The notes beneath the pieces were generated by a model, which did not search any database, was not told the DNA's origin, and saw only the letters and a list, made by a program, of their open reading frames with translations. The position numbers and the translations under genes were made by a program. A stretch of DNA of 26,594 nucleotides, taken from NCBI GenBank assembly GCA_001820255.1, contig MHPA01000005.1, forward strand, positions 1-26,594, in the 5' to 3' direction. Positions 21,673-26,594 of this stretch are shown here, in pieces (the stretch's first letter is position 1; each line of letters begins with the position of its first letter). This DNA comes from Candidatus Staskawiczbacteria bacterium RIFCSPLOWO2_01_FULL_38_12b. Its GTDB lineage: Bacteria > Patescibacteriota > Minisyncoccia > Minisyncoccales > Staskawiczbacteraceae.

Positions 21673-21688
21673 TTCCTCCTTCATAATT

Positions 21689-21823
21689 ATGAGCTTTACC
21701 TATAATCCAAAGAAGAAAAAAAGGGCAAGAACCCACGGTTTTTTAAAGCGATCACAAACGAAAAACGGCAAGCAGGTGATTCAAAGAAGAAGGGCCAAGG
21801 GAAGGAAGAAATTATCGGTGTAA
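21689..21823 (+). CDS. rpmH: 50S ribosomal protein L34
   Basis: 44 residues, the usual size. MSFTYNPKKKKRARTHGFLK followed by RSQTKNGKQVIQRRRAKGRK matches the L34 signature (T..P...KR.r.HGFr.Rm.T..Gr.vl..RR.KGR..L). It is a small basic protein at the base of the 50S subunit. Its position beside dnaA/oriC and before rnpA is the classical conserved order. No Shine-Dalgarno precedes the ATG. The promoter may lie in or beside element A5. Confidence 0.95.
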   Translation: MSFTYNPKKKKRARTHGFLKRSQTKNGKQVIQRRRAKGRKKLSV

Positions 21824-21830
21824 TTTGTGG

Positions 21831-21912
21831 GGGTTTAGCGTCTAGGGGTTAGTTTCTAGTTAGTGGCGACACTCGTTTCACTAGACGCTAAACCCTAACC
21901 CCTAAACCCTAA
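21831..21912. repeat. Hairpin with CCCTAA-type repeats between rpmH and rnpA
   Basis: GGGTTTAGCGTCTAG (21831-21845) is perfectly complementary to CTAGACGCTAAACCC (21881-21895). The right arm continues as TAACCCCTAAACCCTAA, and the loop contains GGGGTTAGTTTCTAGTTAG, so the stretch is built from diverged (T)TTAGGG/CTAG units. It ends 6 bp before the rnpA start. Confidence 0.7.
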
Positions 21913-21917
21913 AAAAT

Positions 21918-22256
21918 GTGTTGCCCAAAATTCATAGGCTAACAAAAAAGAAAGATTTTGACCAGGTTTTTAAAAGGGGTGAAAGTGTAAAAAATGATTT
22001 TTTACTCTGTAAAATGTTAAAAAATCAATTACCAGAAAGCCGTTTTGGTTTTGTGGTCAGTAAAAAGGTTTCCATGAAGGCAACTATAAGAAATAAGGCA
22101 AAAAGAAGGTTGAGGGACGCAGTTTTTAGTGTGCTAAAAGAAATAAAAAAACCGGCGGATGTGATAATTATCGCTTTACCCAGTATTACTAAAAAAGAAT
22201 TTTCAGACATCCAAGAAGTGATTATTATTATGTTTAAAAAGTTAAAACTAATATAA
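21918..22256 (+). CDS. rnpA: Ribonuclease P protein component
   Basis: 112 residues. LPKIHRLTKKKDFDQVFKRG is the usual opening (LpkxxRLxkxxdFxxvfxxG). SRFGFVVSKKVSMKATIRNK with AKRRLRDAV contains the RNR-type RNA-binding signature (K.v..A..RNk.KR..R). It binds the catalytic RNase P RNA to process tRNA 5' ends. The start is GTG at 21918 or the adjacent TTG at 21921, and the choice changes one residue. It follows rpmH and precedes yidC, the normal order. Element B2 starts one base after its stop codon. Confidence 0.95.
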   Translation: MLPKIHRLTKKKDFDQVFKRGESVKNDFLLCKMLKNQLPESRFGFVVSKKVSMKATIRNKAKRRLRDAVFSVLKEIKKPADVIIIALPSITKKEFSDIQEVIIIMFKKLKLI

Positions 22257-22257
22257 C

Positions 22258-22483
22258 GCCCCGGTAGTAGAAATTTAGCAGCCCGCGCGAGGCTTGCGGG
22301 TCTCGCGCGGGAAACCCAAAGCCAAATTTCACTACAGGGCACCCCGTAGAGAATTTTGACTTCGTATTGATGATTAAATATCGAGAAGTGAAAAAAATAA
22401 TTAAATTGATAATGTAAAATAATAATCGGAGAATTTACAAGGTTAAAGCGGTATTTAATCGTCAAAATTCTTCTACTGGGGTG
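22258..22483 (+). repeat. Palindromic element B2, supplies the yidC start codon
   Basis: GCCCCGGTAGTAGAAATTT (22258-22276) pairs with AAATTTCACTACAGGGC (22324-22340), with a nested strong hairpin CCCGCGCGAG/CTCGCGCGGG in the loop. CCCCGTAGAGAATTTTGAC (22342-22360) pairs with GTCAAAATTCTTCTACTGGG (22461-22480). The last 24 bases are identical to those of B1, again ending ACTGGGGTG on a start codon. B2 lacks the second hairpin (b'a') found in B1. The element fills the whole rnpA-yidC gap. Confidence 0.85.
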
Positions 22484-23236
22484 TTTGGATTTATAGTAGA
22501 TTTTTTCAATTTTTTTTTATACTTTCCGCTTTTTAATTCACTGGTTTTGATTTACGATTATCTGCCTGGACACGACTTTGGCGTGTCCATTATTATCCTT
22601 ACCATCATCATACGGTGCATTATTTACCCGCTTTCGGTAAAGGCGCTTAAATCTCAAAAAGCTCTCCAGGCTCTTGCTCCCCAATTACAAGAACTTCAAA
22701 AAAAACATAAAGACGACAAAGAAAAACAAGCTAAAGAAACACTAGAACTTTATCGCAAGGAAAAAATTAACCCTTTTTCGGGCTTATTTTTAGCCTTTAT
22801 ACAGCTTCCCATATTAATTGCTCTTTATAATGTTTTTTGGAAAGGGTTAAAACCGGGGGAGCTTAGTCATTTATATTATTTTATACCAAATCCAGTTAGT
22901 ATTAATGCGATATTTTTAGGATTTATAGATCTATCCAAGCCAAATTTAATATTTGCCGTTCTCGCTGGTGTTTTACAGTTTTTTCAGACAAAAATGTTGT
23001 TGCCCAGCCCAGTAAAGGGCCAACCAAAAAGCAATGACATGACGATGATGATGCAAAAACAAATGGTATATTTATTTCCCATTATAACGGTAATTATTCT
23101 TTTAAAACTGCCATCAGCATTGGGATTGTACTGGATAACAAGCGGAATATTCTCCATAGTCCAGCAATATATCATCCTTAAAAAGAAACCCGTCGCCTCT
23201 ATTAAAATTGAAAGTAAGTCTAGTGAAAAATCTTAA
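22481..23236 (+). CDS. yidC: Membrane protein insertase YidC (short form)
   Basis: 251 residues, the short Gram-positive/CPR type without the large periplasmic domain. The N-terminal hydrophobic segment (FIVDFFNFFLYFPLFNSLVL) leads into GVSIIILTIIIRCIIYPLSV, whose Arg is the conserved hydrophilic-groove residue. A cytoplasmic charged coiled coil follows (LQELQKKHKDDKEKQAKETL), then NPFSGLFLAFIQLPILIALY and the last membrane helices (LGLYWITSGIFSIVQQYIIL). It inserts membrane proteins alone or with Sec. The start is GTG at 22481 and belongs to repeat element B2. No other start gives a normal N-terminus. jag follows after 17 bp. Confidence 0.95.
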   Translation: MFGFIVDFFNFFLYFPLFNSLVLIYDYLPGHDFGVSIIILTIIIRCIIYPLSVKALKSQKALQALAPQLQELQKKHKDDKEKQAKETLELYRKEKINPFSGLFLAFIQLPILIALYNVFWKGLKPGELSHLYYFIPNPVSINAIFLGFIDLSKPNLIFAVLAGVLQFFQTKMLLPSPVKGQPKSNDMTMMMQKQMVYLFPIITVIILLKLPSALGLYWITSGIFSIVQQYIILKKKPVASIKIESKSSEKS

Positions 23237-23253
23237 AAAAAACTTAAATTACT

Positions 23254-23751
23254 ATGGAAGAAAAAGAATTGGAAATCATTAAAAAGACCACCGAAGAATT
23301 ATTAGAGAACATGACAATAAAGGCTTTTACGGTAGTCGTGGCACTATTGTTACCTAAAAAAGAGGAGTCTGGTGAAGCTTTAGGTGCCAAGGATTCTATT
23401 ATTATTAATATTGCCATGGAAGACCCTCAAATGTTAATTGGCCAAAATGGCCAGACACTGTTTGAATTATCCCGTTTGCTAAGAATAATACTGCAAAAAA
23501 AATTAAAAAATGATTTTTATGTAGAATTAGATATTAATGACTATAAAAAAAATAAAGTTGAATATTTAAAAAACATGGCCAAAGATGCGGCCGACCAAGT
23601 ATCTTTAACTAAAGAGAAAAAAATATTACCCCCAATGCCAAGCTACGAAAGGAGGGTTATTCATATGGAGCTTGCTCAAAGAAAAGATGTTATCGGCCAA
23701 AGCCAGGGGGAAGGATTTGAAAGATGTATTATTGTAAGCCCCGTTGTTTAA
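23254..23751 (+). CDS. jag: Jag/KhpB-type KH-R3H RNA-binding protein
   Basis: 165 residues. The KH-like domain is at about 15-95 (SIIINIAMEDPQMLIGQNGQ, the GxxG loop IGQNGQ). The R3H domain is at about 105-165 (MPSYERRVIHMELAQRKDVI, then SQGEGFERCIIVSP), with the conserved R..H and SxGeg..R motifs. The usual N-terminal Jag_N domain is missing, as in many small-genome bacteria. It is an RNA-binding protein tied to cell-envelope gene control. It is 17 bp behind yidC, the conserved yidC-jag pair. Its stop codon TAA (23749-23751) shares its last base with the start of element A6. Confidence 0.92.
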   Translation: MEEKELEIIKKTTEELLENMTIKAFTVVVALLLPKKEESGEALGAKDSIIINIAMEDPQMLIGQNGQTLFELSRLLRIILQKKLKNDFYVELDINDYKKNKVEYLKNMAKDAADQVSLTKEKKILPPMPSYERRVIHMELAQRKDVIGQSQGEGFERCIIVSPVV

Positions 23752-23954
23752 AACTTTGAATTACGAAATGCACTTTGAAAAGCAAATTTCGGGTCTTTTC
23801 CCCAAATTTCAGCTACAAATTTGCTATAATTTTTAGGCGGATGCGTTGCATAAGCCTAAAAATTCTACCTGTCTGCGTGTTGCGCACAGGCAGATCAATT
23901 CTCGCTCTGAAATTTGGGGAAAAGACCGCGAAAGCATTTCGTAATTCAAAGTTT
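23751..23954 (+). repeat. Palindromic element A6 with nested palindrome
   Basis: 21-bp perfect terminal inverted repeats (23751-23771, AAACTTTGAATTACGAAATG + C, and 23934-23954). TTTCGGGTCTTTTCCCCAAA pairs with TTTGGGGAAAAGACCGCGAA. The core has TTTGCTATAAT (23820-23830) and tip AGGC...GCCT. The right core motif ATTCTA|TC is split by an extra hairpin (CCTGTCTGCG...CGCACAGGCAG, about 23867-23893). Orientation is +. Confidence 0.85.
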
Positions 23955-23976
23955 AAAAAGTTTTTTATCACACAAC

Positions 23977-24011
23977 CAACCAAAAACCCGCACAGTGCGG
24001 GTTTTTGGTTG
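23977..24011. terminator. Bidirectional terminator between jag and the surface-protein gene
   Basis: CAACCAAAAACCCGCAC pairs perfectly with GTGCGGGTTTTTGGTTG, giving a GC-rich stem with A and T tracts on either side. It serves both convergent genes. Confidence 0.85.
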
Positions 24012-24017
24012 TGGTAG

Positions 24018-26594
24018 TTATTGTGGAGTTATGGGGTAGATATACATTCCATCAATTATTGGGTCAAGGTCTCCATATATTCTTTTACCATTATCCAAAA
24101 TTTGCCCAGAATATTTTAAAGCGTAAAAGTCATCTATAGTACTATCAAAACGTTGGCAGGTTTTATTAAATTTATCAGTGCCATCTTCATTTGCGCTATA
24201 AAGAAACACTGCGAAATTTCCTCTTATATCTACGGCTCCGGTACACGGATAGTAATTTGCACCCGTGGTACATGCACTAGGCCCTACGGGATTTGGTGCT
24301 GGATTTTGCGGTACTCCTTCCTTTTTTAGTAAATCATCCGGGCTTGGATATTTCCACTCTTCGTCTATTCGATACCTATCAACATTTACAAAATTCGGAC
24401 CATCTAATCGTGAGCCATCTTCGTCCAAACCTCCATCTTCATAAAAACTGATTCCGTTTCCAGGAATTCCGTAACTTCCATTCTGATTTGGATTAGCAAG
24501 ATTTATAATTCTTACAGATGCGACGTGCATGCCACAAGACGGCAAAGTTGTTTCGGCGGCCAGTCTAATGTTGGCGCCACCAATAGTATCGGCCAACCTG
24601 ATGTTTGGTAGTGCGGTAAGGGGAGGGCTATTTACAACAGTAGTAGTGGGTTCTTTTTTACTCAATGCATTAATAATATTTGAAAGAATAGGGAGTTTTT
24701 CCAGTGCCGCCAAGCTGGCGCCCAGGGGATTGTTAGGTTTATAGTATGGAAGCTGGCCACCTCCAACCGTCAATGTTGCGGAAACAGGTAGGCTGGTGCC
24801 CCCCGGTCCACTACAGGCTATTGTGTAGGTATAAATTCCTGGGGTGTTAATTATGTCAGTGGACTGGCTTCCACTTGCAGGCTTGTTTCCAGACCAAGCA
24901 CCTGTGGCATTACATGAGTTAGCATCCGTGCTTGCCCATGTAAGGCCTGCAGCATTACCAACTGGAATTGAAGGAGGGGAAACTGCAATGCTCGCTGTGG
25001 GCGGGAAAGTGGTAAGCTTTATTCCAAAATTTCTTGTGGTGATACTTGCTCCATTTAATATAACGGCTATAGGGTTCCCAAGGCCTGGTGCTGGCGGATT
25101 AGTAGTTAGTATATATCCATTTTGCAAGGTAATTCCCACAGTATATGGTCCATTTGGCCTATTAGTAAAAGTATAATTTCCATTTACATCAGTTAGTGTG
25201 GTGGCGGTTTGAGTACCGGAAAGCGTAATAAGGGCTCCTGAATAATTTATTTCACCAGGGGATTGTTGTGTTTTATTTCCATTGGTATCTATCCACACGT
25301 GACCGCTTATGGAACGCAAGATGCGGGTATTGATGATAGTGCAAGTTTTGGCGGCGCCTGCGGCAACGGTAACTGATTGCCCTAAAGCTGTGGGACACCC
25401 GGTGCCAGAGATTATCGTAGTGTAATCAGCAAGATTTAGACCTGGAGGCATGTCTTCGCTTATAATATGCGGAACCCCGGAAGATACCTCAAATTGGCCC
25501 GTATCTTCTCCACATCCAATACCAGTGCCCGTAGGAATAATATTACCATCAACTTCAAAATTAAATAAACCGGTATCGGCAGCTGGCACGCAAGCTTTTT
25601 TTAACGTCAATTTGCCGGGAATTTTGTAGGTATTGACAATATAGCAAGTTTTGGAAGTGCCTGAAGATACAAGAACATCGCCACTACTATTGCAGTTATT
25701 AGTAGTAGAAACACCGTTAATATTAACAGTCCCGGGGAAAGTTTCTGTATAATTGGGGTCGATTAGTTCATCTACGTTATAGGGGCCTGGAGGGAGTTGT
25801 TGTGGTATTCCTGAAGTGAACATATCTGAACCACCGTTTGCATCACTGACTACTAAGATAAAATCAAATTCATCCAAGCAATTAGGGCCAACGCATCCAT
25901 TATTGTTAACTATTTTTTTAACGGTCAAAAATCCGGGTAACGGCAAATAGGTGTTAGTAATAGTACAAGTTTCAGTCATGTCGGAATTTAGAAAAACAAT
26001 GCCATTAAAGCAATTACTACTCCAGGTAACTTGGTAATTAGGGTCTTCATCCTCACCAATTGCGTACTGGCCAGCGGGCAAAGCTATAGGGCTGGATTGG
26101 GCGGTGGTAAATGATAATGGCGTTAATGTTATTTGTTGTATTGTTTGATCTGCCAGTCTCTGTACGGTATAAGGAGTAAAGCTTCCGGCAATGGCAGTGC
26201 CGCCCCCAGTATTTACCACCACTTTTTTAACGATTAAACGGGCCGGTTTTAGGGTAAACGTAGCCGTCACATTCTTATCAGATGTTATATTAGATATTGT
26301 GCAGCTTCCTGTGCCAGGGCAATTTATACCTATTCCGCTCCAGCCGGTAAAATCTGATCCGGCACCTGGTGTCGCAGTAAGGACTATACCAGTTCCGCTT
26401 GTACGGGTTGTAGTGCAAGTAAAGCCACAATCAATATCCCCAATACCGCTTTTTACCGTCCCCGTACCTACTTTGTATACGTTGATATTAAAAATACCAC
26501 TAGTGATAAAAGTATTAGTAATCGTACAGGTAGTTACTTGACCGCCAGTAAGAGTGATTTGACTATTAGCGTTTACTGTAACACCATTACTGCA
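24018..26594 (-). CDS. Large repeat-domain surface protein, N-terminus outside the window
   Basis: 858 residues are visible. The frame is open to the window edge, so the first GTG at 26270 is not the true start. In order: a divergent InlB B-repeat-like module (ATPGAGSDFTGWSG, then SDKNVTATFT), three SpaA/prealbumin-like modules each starting (L)(T/I)VKK and ending CTITNTY, CYIVNTY or CTIINTR, an SdrD-like B domain (SGHVWIDTNGNKTQQSPGE ... LTDVNGNYTF), and an Ig-like module (PPTASIAVSPPSIPVG). A unique C-terminal about 250 residues, rich in Asp, Asn, Gly and Tyr, follows. No sortase motif or C-terminal membrane helix is present, so anchoring must be N-terminal or non-covalent. Cys pairs in the modules suggest disulfides outside the cell. 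Adhesion to a host or to surfaces is inferred from domain type. Confidence 0.8.
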   Translation of the reverse strand, partial: CSNGVTVNANSQITLTGGQVTTCTITNTFITSGIFNINVYKVGTGTVKSGIGDIDCGFTCTTTRTSGTGIVLTATPGAGSDFTGWSGIGINCPGTGSCTISNITSDKNVTATFTLKPARLIVKKVVVNTGGGTAIAGSFTPYTVQRLADQTIQQITLTPLSFTTAQSSPIALPAGQYAIGEDEDPNYQVTWSSNCFNGIVFLNSDMTETCTITNTYLPLPGFLTVKKIVNNNGCVGPNCLDEFDFILVVSDANGGSDMFTSGIPQQLPPGPYNVDELIDPNYTETFPGTVNINGVSTTNNCNSSGDVLVSSGTSKTCYIVNTYKIPGKLTLKKACVPAADTGLFNFEVDGNIIPTGTGIGCGEDTGQFEVSSGVPHIISEDMPPGLNLADYTTIISGTGCPTALGQSVTVAAGAAKTCTIINTRILRSISGHVWIDTNGNKTQQSPGEINYSGALITLSGTQTATTLTDVNGNYTFTNRPNGPYTVGITLQNGYILTTNPPAPGLGNPIAVILNGASITTRNFGIKLTTFPPTASIAVSPPSIPVGNAAGLTWASTDANSCNATGAWSGNKPASGSQSTDIINTPGIYTYTIACSGPGGTSLPVSATLTVGGGQLPYYKPNNPLGASLAALEKLPILSNIINALSKKEPTTTVVNSPPLTALPNIRLADTIGGANIRLAAETTLPSCGMHVASVRIINLANPNQNGSYGIPGNGISFYEDGGLDEDGSRLDGPNFVNVDRYRIDEEWKYPSPDDLLKKEGVPQNPAPNPVGPSACTTGANYYPCTGAVDIRGNFAVFLYSANEDGTDKFNKTCQRFDSTIDDFYALKYSGQILDNGKRIYGDLDPIIDGMYIYPITPQ

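Noticed and set aside
1..26594. CRISPR array
   Set aside because: The repeats are dispersed palindromes with different interiors and no regular spacing or spacers; no cas genes are present.

Overview
The window looks like a piece of chromosome from a Candidate Phyla Radiation (Patescibacteria, Parcubacteria-like) bacterium. The evidence is a low-GC genome with very compact housekeeping genes: a 251-residue YidC, a KH-R3H Jag without its N-terminal domain, and a free-standing 5'-3' exonuclease in place of full PolA. It also has a pilus/competence set (PilB-type ATPase, ComEA-type HhH protein) typical of these small-genome bacteria, many GTG starts and few strong Shine-Dalgarno sites. No rRNA, tRNA or CRISPR array was found. 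The lineage is inferred from style, not from a search.

Layout. 1-1167: accessory DNA with a probable transposase tail, a membrane-anchored coiled-coil protein and a small basic protein. 1660-1920: rpsT. 1961-6877, minus strand: tsaE, a small Cys-rich protein, a 5'-3' exonuclease, a HAMP membrane protein, mutM, holA and a GxxExxY protein. 7012-9312, plus strand: a degenerate DHH-like protein and a PilB/GspE ATPase. 9351-9485: a candidate structured RNA. 9745-15468, plus strand: ruvB, an unassigned AAA-type ATPase, a ComEA-HhH/lamin-tail membrane protein, yebC, a NUMOD3/HNH endonuclease and ruvC. 15682-15846: an acidic 54-residue mini-protein with its own strong promoter. 15956-18115: a class A penicillin-binding protein. 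18198-23751: the replication-origin neighbourhood, with dnaN and dnaA on minus, the oriC candidate, then rpmH, rnpA, yidC and jag on plus. 24018-26594: the C-terminal 858 residues of a large repeat-domain surface protein that continues past the window edge.

The most unusual content is between the genes. The window holds ten full-size palindromic elements (about 160-230 bp) and at least two solo hairpins. They fall into families by their terminal inverted repeats: A (TTTGAATTACGAAA type, at 1181, 9528, 21430, 23751; solo hairpins at 4212 and 7896), B (GCCCCGGTAGTAG ... CTACTGGGGTG, at 1474 and 22258), C (TAGACCTGTTGCG, at 4975 and 14720), D (TAAGAAACTGTTTA, at 13910) and F (21003). Families A, C and D have unrelated ends but share an asymmetric core, GCTATAAT on one arm and ATTCTATC on the other, and the core often contains an extended -10 promoter (TTTGCTATAAT). 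Elements touch genes with single-base precision. B elements provide the GTG start codon of both rpsT and yidC. D ends on the ATG of the HNH gene and C supplies its stop codon. A elements supply or abut the stop codons of the HAMP gene and jag. Smaller palindromes sit in frame inside tsaE (twice) and near the ruvB N-terminus. Together this looks like a non-autonomous palindromic element system (REP/MITE-like) that has become part of gene expression in a compact genome.
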